From assembly GCA_945872825.1 (NCBI GenBank), contig CAMCBD010000020.1, positions 1 to 35,682 on the forward strand: a DNA stretch of 35,682 bases, written 5' to 3'. The position numbers were made by a program, and so were the translations under genes. The notes under the pieces were generated by a model. It did no database searches. It was not told the DNA's origin and saw only the letters and a program-made list of their open reading frames with translations. This DNA comes from Nitrosomonas ureae (lineage in GTDB: Bacteria; Pseudomonadota; Gammaproteobacteria; Burkholderiales; Nitrosomonadaceae). Within the stretch, counting starts at the first letter, position 1. Each line of letters starts with the position of its first letter. Positions 1-7,633 of this stretch are shown one piece after another.

Positions 1-85
1 GTGTAATAGGTTCTTCTCCAATAGCTTCATCTACAATGCGCTTGGCTAGCTGATTTAAGTCTAAATTTTTAGGTCGTTTACTCAT
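1..85 (-). CDS. Partial small hypothetical protein (N-terminal 28 residues only)
   Basis: Reading the minus strand from an ATG at 85-83 gives an open frame that runs off the window start. The protein begins MSKRPKNLDLNQLAKRIVDE, continues AIGEEPIT, and is basic then helical. It resembles small uncharacterised bacterial proteins that start with a basic stretch followed by NQLAK-x-IVD-x-A-x-GE. No Shine-Dalgarno sequence is evident upstream of the ATG. No function can be assigned from 28 residues. It is divergent from the cobalamin riboswitch operon. Confidence 0.45.
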   Translation of the reverse strand, partial: MSKRPKNLDLNQLAKRIVDEAIGEEPIT

Positions 86-208
86 GTTGATATGATAGCA
101 TTGATGCAAGCAAGTTCAAGATGCTATAAATTCAAACTGAGACACTACCAAAACCGTCAATTCCTTGACACGCCGGTCACATATCCTGTAAGTTCACATC
201 CTCATTTT

Positions 209-404
209 TGGTGCCTTCAAATTTCTTCCTTGAAGGTTAAACGGGAAGCTGGTGCGTTCTGATTAAATTCAGGCAATGCCAGCACTGCCCCCGCAACGGT
301 AATTGAGTTAACAATCTGCATTACGCCACTGTGTAACGGCACGGGAAGGCGCAGATCTGGGATTTATCCCGCTCATGAGTCCGGAGACCGGCCCGAAGTG
401 ACCA
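209..404 (+). promoter_or_regulatory. Cobalamin (B12) riboswitch
   Basis: The conserved cobalamin-riboswitch core is readable in order: GGTGCCTTC, GAAGGTTAAACGGGAAGC, CCAGCACTGCCCCCGCAACGG, and the B12 box GAGTCCGGAGACCGGCC. The ends 209-218 (TGGTGCCTTC) and 395-404 (GAAGTGACCA) pair as the closing P1 stem with two mismatches. It lies about 140 nt upstream of btuB and is expected to shut off the btuB-btuM-cobO operon when adenosylcobalamin is plentiful. A 7-bp hairpin at 444-466 (CCAGTCT/AGACTGG) between the aptamer and btuB could be part of the expression platform. It lacks a T-run, so control by blocking translation is more likely than transcription termination (inference). Confidence 0.93.
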
Positions 405-543
405 TTACTACGGTATTGCGGAGGGCAATCAGTGGCATTTTGACCAGTCTCTATTTTCTAGACTGGCCCGTATGTCTATCCCCTTCTGCATTCCTTCATT
501 TCAAGAATTGACAACGCGCGGGTGTGCGCGAAGGAATCAGATC

Positions 544-2379
544 ATGCAAAAATTCCGTTTACTGGCAATGGCTGTGCTATGGCTTAGTGCAGCTACGAAT
601 GTGTTTGCAGCCACTGCAGATCATCAGGAAAAACCCGTTATTGTCACGGCAACACGTACGGCACAAACTGCCGAATCTTCGTTGGCTTCAGTGACGGTCA
701 TTACGCGCGCGGATATTGAACGTCAGCAGGCACGGTCAATTCAGGATTTATTGCGCGGTGTGCCCGGTGTGAGTATTTCAAATAGCGGAGGGGCGGGCAA
801 GAATACATCGGTTTTCATGCGAGGTACCGAATCTGATCATATTCTGGTGATGATCGATAACATCAAAGTCGGTTCGGCAACATCCGGCGCAACCGCATTT
901 GAAAACATTCCCATTGAACAGATTGATCGTATTGAGATTGTGCGCGGCCCACGTTCCAGTTTATATGGTTCTGAGGCCATCGGCGGTGTTATCCATATTT
1001 TTACACGCAAAGGTGATAGTGGCGGACTCAAGCCGAATTTTGGTTTTGGCGGCGGCACCTATGGCACACTGGAGGGCTCGGCAGGCTTGTCGCAAAGGGG
1101 AGCACAAGGCTGGGTAAATATGAACGCCAGCGGAATTGGCACAAAAGGATTCAATGCCTGTAACGGTTCCGATACGGCAGGTTGCTTCACTTATGAGCCT
1201 GACCGGGATGGTTATCGCAATGTCGCGGGCAGCATGCGCGCAGGTTATCGGTTTCAGAATGGGTTGGAAATTGATGCCAGTTTCATGCATTCTGCGGGAA
1301 AAACCGAGTTTGATGGCAGCTTTGTCAATAAGGCTGTCTTGGCACAACAGGTTCTTGGCGGCACGGCGCGTTACTCGCCGGTAGATTTCTGGCGCATTAA
1401 TCTGATCGCAGGCCGCAGCCGGGACGACTCAGATAATTTCCTGGGCACTGCTTTCCAAAGCCGGTTTAATACCCTACGTGATACAGTTACCTTGCTGAAT
1501 GATTTTACTTTGGGTAAAAATCAATTGTTAACAGTCGGTACAGATTATCAAAATGATCATGTTAAAAGCACGGAAGCATTCACTGTCAACTCGCGCACTA
1601 ATTGGGGTGCATTTGCTCAGCATCAGGCAACTGTCGCTAAGCATGATATTCTATTATCTCTGCGACATGACGATAACCAGCAATTTGGCAGCCGAGTGAC
1701 CGGCGGTGCTGGCTGGGGTTATCCGCTCACTGAGAATATTCGCCTGCTGGCCAATTTCGGTAGCGCTTTTAAAGCTCCCACATTTAACGAACTGTATTTC
1801 CCCGGTTTTAGTAACCCGAATTTGCGTCCGGAAGACTCGCGCAGCTACGAATTCGGCACTCGTGGCAAAGCAGATTGGGGGAATTGGTCGTTGAACGTTT
1901 ATGAAACCCATATTCTTCATTTGATTGCTTTTGACGCCAATACCTTCGCACCCGCTAATATTGATCAGGCACGCATACGCGGATTTGAAGGCGTAATCAG
2001 CACGCAAATAAAAGGCTGGCAATTCAATACGAACCTGACACTGCTTGACCCAGTGAATCGTTCCTCTGAGTTAAATCGAGGTAATATACTGCCACGGCGT
2101 GCTGAACAATCATTCCGACTGGATGCCGATCGTCAGTTTGGACAATATTATAAATTGGGCGCCATGCTTCTGGCCGAAGGTGAGCGTTATGATGATCTGG
2201 CCAATACCCGCAAGCTGGACAGTTACGTTAAATTTGATCTACGTGCTGAATATATCTTGAACAAACATTGGCGCCTACAAGGACGTATTGAAAATTTATT
2301 TAATGAACGCTATGAAACAGCTGCATTCTTCAATCAACCAGGGCGGAATTTCTTTGCCATGGTACGTTATCAACCTTAA
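544..2379 (+). CDS. btuB: TonB-dependent vitamin B12 outer-membrane receptor
   Basis: Outer-membrane gated channel that imports cobalamin using TonB energy. I chose the ATG at 544 because AAGGA at 531-535 is well spaced and the protein then begins with a clear signal peptide (MQKFRLLAMAVLWLSAATNVFA). The frame is open back to 472, but that extension destroys the signal peptide. The TonB box region is PVIVTATRTAQ just after cleavage. The plug domain follows with SIQDLLRGVPGVSI and the typical IEIVRGPRSSLYGSEAIGGVI. The C-terminal beta-barrel contains FKAPTFNELYFPG, NPNLRPEDS and a final barrel strand with ENLFNERYETA. At 611 residues it is the normal BtuB size. Specificity for B12 is supported by the riboswitch upstream and by btuM and cobO downstream. 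It is the first gene of the operon. Confidence 0.93.
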   Translation: MQKFRLLAMAVLWLSAATNVFAATADHQEKPVIVTATRTAQTAESSLASVTVITRADIERQQARSIQDLLRGVPGVSISNSGGAGKNTSVFMRGTESDHILVMIDNIKVGSATSGATAFENIPIEQIDRIEIVRGPRSSLYGSEAIGGVIHIFTRKGDSGGLKPNFGFGGGTYGTLEGSAGLSQRGAQGWVNMNASGIGTKGFNACNGSDTAGCFTYEPDRDGYRNVAGSMRAGYRFQNGLEIDASFMHSAGKTEFDGSFVNKAVLAQQVLGGTARYSPVDFWRINLIAGRSRDDSDNFLGTAFQSRFNTLRDTVTLLNDFTLGKNQLLTVGTDYQNDHVKSTEAFTVNSRTNWGAFAQHQATVAKHDILLSLRHDDNQQFGSRVTGGAGWGYPLTENIRLLANFGSAFKAPTFNELYFPGFSNPNLRPEDSRSYEFGTRGKADWGNWSLNVYETHILHLIAFDANTFAPANIDQARIRGFEGVISTQIKGWQFNTNLTLLDPVNRSSELNRGNILPRRAEQSFRLDADRQFGQYYKLGAMLLAEGERYDDLANTRKLDSYVKFDLRAEYILNKHWRLQGRIENLFNERYETAAFFNQPGRNFFAMVRYQP

Positions 2380-2392
2380 CAAGGAGTTAAAT

Positions 2393-2974
2393 ATGTTGAC
2401 TTTATCCACCCGCAATCAACTGGCTATCGGATTGTTGCTTGTGTCATTGATGATTCTCACCCGCAGTCATCATTTCGCTTCGGTACATAACCTGGCAGAT
2501 GCCTCCTGGGTCATCTTCTTTCTGGCCGGAGTCTATTTGCGGTCCGCATGGCCATTGCTGGGTTTCTTTGCGTTGAGCTGGTGGCTGGATTTTGCAGCTT
2601 ACACTTGGGGCGGCGTCAGTGATTTCTGTATCACACCGGCTTATGTGTTCCTGCTACCGGCTTATGCTTCGTTATGGCTGGCTGGCCGCTGGTACGCCAA
2701 GCAATACCAATTTACATGGCATACCGTGATGCCGCTTTCTCTCAGTGTCATGGCGGGTTTAATTTTGTGTGAATTATTTTCCGGTGGCGGTTTCTATTTC
2801 TTCTCTGGCCGTATTGCTGAAACGTCCTTTAGTGAATTTGGCGAGCAAGTGATCAAATACTTTCCACTTTATATCGAGACATTCGTTTTTTATTTGGGCA
2901 TTGCCGTGGTGATGCATACGCTATTCACGTTGATTATTCAGCAATTTAGTCCACGAAACACCACTGCGGGATAA
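2393..2974 (+). CDS. btuM: BtuM-type cobalamin membrane transporter (solitary ECF S-component)
   Basis: A 193-residue integral membrane protein with about six hydrophobic segments. The start at 2393 is set by AAGGAG at 2381-2386; the frame is open to 2288 but that part overlaps btuB. Known BtuM proteins are small S-component-like inner-membrane cobalamin transporters that sit behind B12 riboswitches in Gram-negative bacteria lacking btuCD. The characterised Thiobacillus homologue has a conserved cysteine near residue 80 that ligates cobalt and decyanates the vitamin. Here Cys79 lies in GGVSDFCITPAY at the corresponding place. The gene is 13 nt after btuB and 4 nt before cobO. Family assignment is from size, context and that cysteine; no ECF energising module is visible in the window. 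Confidence 0.78.
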   Translation: MLTLSTRNQLAIGLLLVSLMILTRSHHFASVHNLADASWVIFFLAGVYLRSAWPLLGFFALSWWLDFAAYTWGGVSDFCITPAYVFLLPAYASLWLAGRWYAKQYQFTWHTVMPLSLSVMAGLILCELFSGGGFYFFSGRIAETSFSEFGEQVIKYFPLYIETFVFYLGIAVVMHTLFTLIIQQFSPRNTTAG

Positions 2975-2978
2975 CAGC

Positions 2979-3584
2979 ATGGTTGATTCCGGGCGCTCTG
3001 AACGCCACCGCACACGCATGCAACGCAAAAAAGAAGTCATTGATGCGGCAATTGCACGTGCTGACCGTGAACAAGGCTTATTATTGGTTCACACCGGCAA
3101 TGGTAAGGGAAAATCCAGCTCGGCATTTGGCATGATTGCACGGGCACTGGGTCATGGCATGCGTGTTGGGGTGGCGCAATTTATCAAGGGACGCTCAGAC
3201 ACAGGCGAGGAAGCCTTTTTCCGCAAACAAGAAAATGTCATCTGGCATGTGCTGGGTGAAGGCTTCACTTGGGATACGCAAAATCTGGAGCGCGATACAG
3301 AAACAGCGCAACGCGGCTGGGCCATTGTGCAGGAAATGCTGCGCGATCCGTCGCTCGACCTAATCATACTCGACGAGCTGACTTATCCGCTCAAGTTTGG
3401 CTGGCTGGATTTAACCACAGTACTGGGCGATCTGAAAAACCGCCCGCCCATGCAGCATGTCGTCATTACCGGGCGCGGCGCACCCGATGCGCTATGTGAA
3501 GCCGCCGACACAGTCACTGAAATGACGGACATTAAACATGCTTTTCGGGCTGGTATTCAGGCACAGAAAGGCATCGATCTATAA
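2979..3584 (+). CDS. cobO: Cob(I)yrinic acid a,c-diamide adenosyltransferase
   Basis: ATP:corrinoid adenosyltransferase of the CobA/BtuR/CobO family, which attaches the 5'-deoxyadenosyl group to reduced corrinoids in the cytoplasm. The Walker-A loop HTGNGKGKSSSAFG is at residues 38-51, and LDLIILDELTYPLKFGWL carries the family's characteristic acidic segment. VVITGRGAPDALCEAADTV near the C-terminus is also a family signature. At 201 residues it is full length. It starts 4 nt after btuM and is presumably translated from the same riboswitch-controlled message. With BtuB and BtuM it forms a minimal salvage route: import across both membranes, then adenosylation. Confidence 0.93.
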   Translation: MVDSGRSERHRTRMQRKKEVIDAAIARADREQGLLLVHTGNGKGKSSSAFGMIARALGHGMRVGVAQFIKGRSDTGEEAFFRKQENVIWHVLGEGFTWDTQNLERDTETAQRGWAIVQEMLRDPSLDLIILDELTYPLKFGWLDLTTVLGDLKNRPPMQHVVITGRGAPDALCEAADTVTEMTDIKHAFRAGIQAQKGIDL

Positions 3585-3715
3585 TCTTAAAAGCAAAAAT
3601 ATTACCTCACAGGATGCTGAGTAACTACTATTTAAAGACTCCCGCACAAAACTCCCTGATTAGTCCAATAACCAACTAAAATAGAGGCAGTTAGAAGCCA
3701 GTTGGAGCACAAAAG

Positions 3716-3808
3716 ATGCAGATTAGTTTTGGAGCGCTGAAACTGGCGCAGCGATTGAAGCGAGACAGTGTACTAATAATGAACAGCTTCGATCACACGG
3801 ATTGGTGA
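3716..3808 (+). pseudogene. N-terminal fragment of an IS5-like transposase
   Basis: A 30-residue open frame, MQISFGALKLAQRLKRDSVL then IMNSFDHTDW, stops at TGA 3806-3808. Its start resembles the N-terminus of some IS5-group transposases (M-Q-x-S-F-G-x-L-x-x-x-Q-R-L-K-R-x-S-x-L followed by x-DW). Nothing recognisable of the catalytic domain follows; the sequence runs into the IS481-type relic. I regard it as a decayed insertion-sequence end. The assignment comes from memory of the family pattern. Confidence 0.4.
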
Positions 3809-4015
3809 TCGCTTTCATCCATATCGGTTAGTACACTGCTTTGATTCGGTTTGGCGCTACAGGCGAGATCCTCCATCGAGCCCAAATTTTTCCATTTACG
3901 CGCTGTTCTTGGATTGATATGTATGTTCGGCTATCTCGCGGATGCTCGCTTTAGGCGCTTGTACTTTTGTTCGGATAGCGTGCGTTGGGGCTATTCCGTG
4001 CAGTATTTGTCCCAT
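3800..4015 (-). pseudogene. Degraded N-terminus of an IS481-family transposase (copy 1)
   Basis: On the minus strand from ATG 4015 the reading begins MGQILHGIAPTHAIRTKVQA, then PKASIREIAEHTYQ, before stops and frameshifts. IS481-family transposases begin MGQ(V/I)LHGSATTT followed by a helix-turn-helix of the form S-x-R-x-x-A-x-x-Y-x-I-N-x-K-T-V-x-K-W. The same element is present at 28574-29031, where more of it survives. DNA identity between the two copies is obvious by eye, including the shared tract CGGTTAGTACAC near the inner end. The left limit of this relic is approximate. Confidence 0.7.
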
Positions 4016-4049
4016 CGCCTTTCTTCTTTCAGTTGAAATCAAAAATGTA

Positions 4050-4436
4050 TCACCCATCCACACCTGTGTTCTGCCGAGAAGCATAAATGTAGCCACCGAT
4101 TGCACCGAAAATCACACCTAATGGAGCAGCTATAAAAATTCCAATCAATGGCCCTTGATTGGTGTCTTTGGCAAACACCATGGGACTCAAAAAACCAACG
4201 ATAAAACATAACCCGCCGAGAATCAATGCGCCACTGATGACAGCAATACCGATGCTCGTTTTCTCTCCGGAAACCAGCTTCCATGCAAACCAGGCCGCCA
4301 CCGACGCACATGCGAGTGAAAAAACAGCGCAAAGCCAAACTGGATAACTCGTCGTAATGGTTAAAATAGTGCTGATAAAAAACAACACGATCAGAAACAT
4401 CAGAAAAGAAAAAATTGGCTTCAGTATTTGAATCAT
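4050..4436 (-). CDS. Small four-helix membrane protein, function unknown
   Basis: A 128-residue protein with four hydrophobic stretches: about residues 7-27 (IFSFLMFLIVLFFISTILTI), 33-52, 64-88 and 98-117, the last glycine-rich (GIFIAAPLGVIFGAIGGYIY). It ends in the short polar tail ASRQNTGVDG. I do not recognise a family. No good ribosome-binding site precedes the ATG, and an overlapping frame (4039-4452) is also open, but only this frame gives a coherent membrane topology. It is flanked by transposase relics and the broken phoX gene. Confidence 0.6.
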   Translation of the reverse strand: MIQILKPIFSFLMFLIVLFFISTILTITTSYPVWLCAVFSLACASVAAWFAWKLVSGEKTSIGIAVISGALILGGLCFIVGFLSPMVFAKDTNQGPLIGIFIAAPLGVIFGAIGGYIYASRQNTGVDG

Positions 4437-4530
4437 TGCAAGGTGCTTTCATTTAATAGTCATTTAATAGCGCAGCATTGTAAACTATCTCTGGTCATAA
4501 AATCATGAATCCACTACATGGATTGAATAG

Positions 4531-5697
4531 ATGAGGTCATTCGACGTACAACGACGCAAGCTACTGCAATATGGTTTCATGGGATTAGGTGCTTTTTTCG
4601 GCAACACTTTGTTGCCTGATTCCGTTAAAGCTACATCCTTGTCGCTTGTGGCATTTGGCGGACTCCTGCCACCCGATCAAAATGGCGTGCGTTTGCCCGC
4701 AAATTTTACTTCCCGCATTGTAGCTCGCTCAGGTCAAGAGTTATCTGGCTACAAATGGCATGCTGCGCCGGATGGCGGCGCTGTTTTTGCTACTGCTGAT
4801 GGCGGTTGGGTTTATGTTTCCAATAGCGAGCTGGACAATCAAGCGGGCGGCGTGGGGGCATTACATTTCAATGCGTAGGGAGAAGTTATAGATGCGTATT
4901 CGATTCTGAGTCAGACCAATCGCAATTGCGCCGGAGGGCATACCCCGTGGCAGACATGGCTGTCGTGCGAAGAAATTGAAAAAGGCCAGGTGTGGGAATG
5001 CGATCCGTTTGGCCGGAAAGCAGCGCAAGTCAGAAGCGCTTTGGGTTTATTCAAACATGAAGCAGTGGCCGTAGATACACGAAACATGCAACTGTATCTG
5101 ACCGAAGATCAGCCGGATGGTTGTTTATATCGCTATACCGCACGCTCATTTGATGCTGCCGGGAATCCCAATCTGGATGATGGTTTCTTGGAAGTCGTCG
5201 AGGTCGTCGAAGGCCCTATTGGCGCAGTGCGTTGGCATACACTGCCTGATCCACTGGCAATCACAACACCGACGCGCAAACAAATTGCCAGCAGCACCCG
5301 GTTTAATGGCGGCGAAGGTATCTGGTATCACCAGGGCATAGTCTACTTCACCACCAAAGGCGATGACCGGGTGTGGGCTTATACTGTGCAACAGCATCAC
5401 CTCAGTGTCGTCTACAATGCGGCTTTATATCTACGACCGGTATTAACCGGCGTGGATAATATCATTACCAATGCTGTGGGAGATTTGCTGGTGGCTGAAG
5501 ATAGCGGCGATATGCAGATTGTTGTGCTGACTACAGGCAAGGTTTTGCCCTTGTTACAGGTGGCAGGTCATGACCGCTCAGAAATAACCGGTCCCGCTTT
5601 CAGTCCTGACGGCTCCCGCTTATATTTCAGTTCACAACGCGGCAAAACCGGGCGTAGTGAAGATGGCATAACCTTTGAAATAACTGGCCCATTCTGA
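4531..5697 (+). pseudogene. PhoX/DUF839-family secreted phosphatase interrupted by one in-frame amber codon
   Basis: A 389-codon frame interrupted only by TAG at 4876-4878 (codon 116). Both halves are in the same frame with no other lesion, and no start codon with a ribosome-binding site follows the stop. The N-terminus has a twin-arginine motif (QRRKLLQ, Arg8-Arg9) and a hydrophobic stretch, as in Tat-exported PhoX proteins. Family-typical segments are DGGWVYVSNSE, NCAGGHTPWQTWLSCEE just after the stop, GLFKHEAVAVD, YLTEDQPDGCLYRY, FNGGEGIWY and FSPDGSRLYFSSQRG. PhoX-type enzymes are calcium-dependent periplasmic phosphomonoesterases, though shorter DUF839 members are poorly characterised. 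The residue replaced lies in HFNA-stop-GEVIDAY, where relatives have a variable polar residue. It may be a point-mutated pseudogene, a suppressed amber, or a sequence error. Confidence 0.85.
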
Positions 5698-5862
5698 TTG
5701 CAGTACTCTAAAGCTTTTCTCCGGCACTTGATAAATCCATTCAGTAGTCCCATTTATCCCGGAAACTAACAGGTTTTGTGCGCATAAATGAAACTTCACT
5801 ATTTGGCTTAAAGCAGCAATAATGTTCATGGCATGATTGCGTGATCAACCGGGAGAACTGAT

Positions 5863-6810
5863 TTGGAATTTAAGGATTACTACAAAACACTTGGCGTTTC
5901 CCGCGATGCGACTGCAGAGGAAATCAAAAAAGCATACCGCCGCCTCGCGCGCAAGTATCATCCGGATGTTTCCAAGGAAACTAACGCCGAACAGAAAATG
6001 AAAGAAGTCAATGAAGCCAATGCGGTACTTTCTGATCCGGAGAAGCGCGCAGCTTATGACCAATTGGGGCAAGGGCGCGGATTTCAGCCAGGCAGTGATT
6101 TTCAACCGCCTCCCGGCTGGGATGCCGGTTTTGAATTCCGTGGACAAGGATTTAACGGTGCACAGGCTGCCGATTTCAGTGACTTCTTTGCGGAATTATT
6201 CGGCAAACAAATGGGCGCTGGCGGCCGGCAAGCCCACCATCGGATGCGCGGCGAAGACCATCACGCCAAAATCCTACTCGATCTAGAAGATACCTATCAC
6301 GGTGCCACTCGCAGCCTGACACTGCGCATGCCCAAGCTCGACGGCCAAGGACGCACCGTGCTCGCCGACCACACGTTGAATGTCCGCATTCCCAAAGGGG
6401 TACATGCCGGGCAAGTAATCCGGCTTGCCGGACAGGGTGGCCCGGGCCATGCCGGGGAAGCCGCCGGAGATTTGTTCCTGGAAGTTCATTTCAAACCGCA
6501 CAGCCGTTACCGGATTAAAAACAAGGATATCTATGCTACGTTACCGGTTGCACCGTGGGAGGCGGCACTGGGTGCAACGGTTAAAATACCGGTACCGGAT
6601 GGCCAGGTGGAAGTGCGAGTGCCGGAAAATTCTCAATCAGGCCGCAAATTGCGCTTGAAAGGACGCGGCATCCCGGCAGCCACACCCGGCGACCTGTATC
6701 TGGTGCTGGAAGTCGTGCTACCGCCCGCCACTACACCCAAAGAGCGCGAGTTTTACCAAACTATGGCGCACGAACTCGCTTTTAATCCACGCCAGAATCT
6801 CGGAGTCTAA
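5863..6810 (+). CDS. cbpA: DnaJ-like co-chaperone, CbpA type
   Basis: Hsp40 co-chaperone that delivers unfolded clients to DnaK. The J domain spans residues 1-70 with HPD at 33-35 (KYHPDVS). It is followed by a Gly/Phe-rich linker ([16 protein letters not shown]) and two C-terminal substrate-binding beta domains ([20 protein letters not shown] and [19 protein letters not shown]). There is no CxxCxGxG zinc finger, which marks the CbpA class rather than DnaJ itself. The 315-residue length is normal. Translation starts at TTG 5863 with GGGAGA at 5851-5856; no ATG fits the J-domain start. It is followed after 3 nt by its dedicated modulator CbpM. Confidence 0.92.
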   Translation: MEFKDYYKTLGVSRDATAEEIKKAYRRLARKYHPDVSKETNAEQKMKEVNEANAVLSDPEKRAAYDQLGQGRGFQPGSDFQPPPGWDAGFEFRGQGFNGAQAADFSDFFAELFGKQMGAGGRQAHHRMRGEDHHAKILLDLEDTYHGATRSLTLRMPKLDGQGRTVLADHTLNVRIPKGVHAGQVIRLAGQGGPGHAGEAAGDLFLEVHFKPHSRYRIKNKDIYATLPVAPWEAALGATVKIPVPDGQVEVRVPENSQSGRKLRLKGRGIPAATPGDLYLVLEVVLPPATTPKEREFYQTMAHELAFNPRQNLGV

Positions 6811-6813
6811 ATC

Positions 6814-7131
6814 ATGTCGCATGAAATCGATGCCATTTTACTTGAGGATGCCACGCTCAATCTGGATGAACTGGCGAGAAGTTGCCGGGTCAGCCGTGAA
6901 TGGATTATTGAGCGCGTTGAATGGGGCTTGTTGCTAGATGAAGACTCAATCACTAGCGATCCTGCCACATGGATATTTGATAGCCGCAGTTTTATACGGG
7001 TCAAGAGAATCATCGCGATTGAGCGGGATTTTGAAAGTAACCCGGAATTAGCCGGCTTGGTCGCTGACTTGCTCGAAGAAATTGAATTCTTACGAGCCCG
7101 GCTGAAAGCATCCGAATTAAAAGAAGATTAA
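6814..7131 (+). CDS. cbpM: Chaperone-modulator protein CbpM (MerR-like)
   Basis: A 105-residue protein with an N-terminal MerR-like helix-turn-helix (LNLDELARSCRVSREWIIERVEWGLL, about residues 16-41), an FDSRSFIRVKRIIAIERDFE segment, and a C-terminal coiled-coil helix (LLEEIEFLRARLKASELKED). CbpM proteins bind the J domain of the partner CbpA and inhibit its action with DnaK. CGGAG at 6801-6805 precedes the ATG. The 3-nt gap from cbpA implies translational coupling. Confidence 0.87.
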   Translation: MSHEIDAILLEDATLNLDELARSCRVSREWIIERVEWGLLLDEDSITSDPATWIFDSRSFIRVKRIIAIERDFESNPELAGLVADLLEEIEFLRARLKASELKED

Positions 7132-7174
7132 CAAAGCATCTGTCAGCCAAACGAATTAAATAGGAAAACTGCTC

Positions 7175-7606
7175 ATGTCTTTACATATCGTGTGCCCACA
7201 CTGTCACGCCACCAATCGCGTACCGGCAGATCGCCTCAGCGCATCGCCCAACTGTGGGTCTTGCCATCAGGCATTATTCACCACCCAGCCGGCTGAATTG
7301 ACGGAAAGTTATTTCAACCGGCATATCGCAAACAACGATATTCCGGTATTGGTCGATTTTTGGGCGCCGTGGTGCGGTCCGTGCCGCATGATGGCGCCTG
7401 CTTTTGCCAAAGCAGCTGCTGTTTTGGAGCCTGGAATACGTTTGGTCAAAATTAACACGGAAGAAGAACAAGGATTAGCCGCCCGTTACAATATTCGCAG
7501 CATTCCAACTTTGGCGCTATTTAAAGGTGGCCGGGAAATCGCCAGACAATCGGGCGCCATGAGCGAACAGGATCTGGTACGGTGGGCCCAAACGCACAAC
7601 AAATAA
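7175..7606 (+). CDS. trxC: Thioredoxin 2 (zinc-binding thioredoxin)
   Basis: Cytoplasmic disulfide reductase. The N-terminal zinc finger has Cys7-Cys10 (CPHC) and Cys27-Cys30 (CGSC), a hallmark of TrxC. The thioredoxin fold carries the active site WAPWCGPC with Cys67 and Cys70, and the cis-proline segment RSIPTLALFKGG. The 143-residue length is normal. AGGA stands 9-12 nt before the ATG. It lies 43 nt after cbpM and 27 nt before the HtrA-type protease, suggesting a protein-damage-response transcription unit. Confidence 0.94.
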   Translation: MSLHIVCPHCHATNRVPADRLSASPNCGSCHQALFTTQPAELTESYFNRHIANNDIPVLVDFWAPWCGPCRMMAPAFAKAAAVLEPGIRLVKINTEEEQGLAARYNIRSIPTLALFKGGREIARQSGAMSEQDLVRWAQTHNK

Positions 7607-7633
7607 TGATAAATACTGAAGGAGCACACACCT

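Noticed and set aside
444-466. Hairpin before btuB as an intrinsic terminator of the riboswitch
   Set aside because: The 7-bp stem is not followed by a T-run; kept only as a possible expression-platform element.
961-1347. 128-codon minus-strand frame inside btuB
   Set aside because: Lies wholly within an unmistakable TonB-receptor gene, with no ribosome-binding site or family signal.
4039-4452. Overlapping 137-codon minus-strand frame over the small membrane protein gene
   Set aside because: Cysteine- and arginine-rich with no coherent hydrophobic pattern, whereas the frame 4050-4436 gives four regular membrane helices.
4449-4470. Direct repeat CATTTAATAG-t-CATTTAATAG
   Set aside because: Short A/T-rich duplication, likely polymerase slippage; no functional context.
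4496-4513. Possible Pho box upstream of the phoX pseudogene (TCATAAAATCATGAA region)
   Set aside because: Only the centre resembles the consensus; the second half-site is essentially absent.
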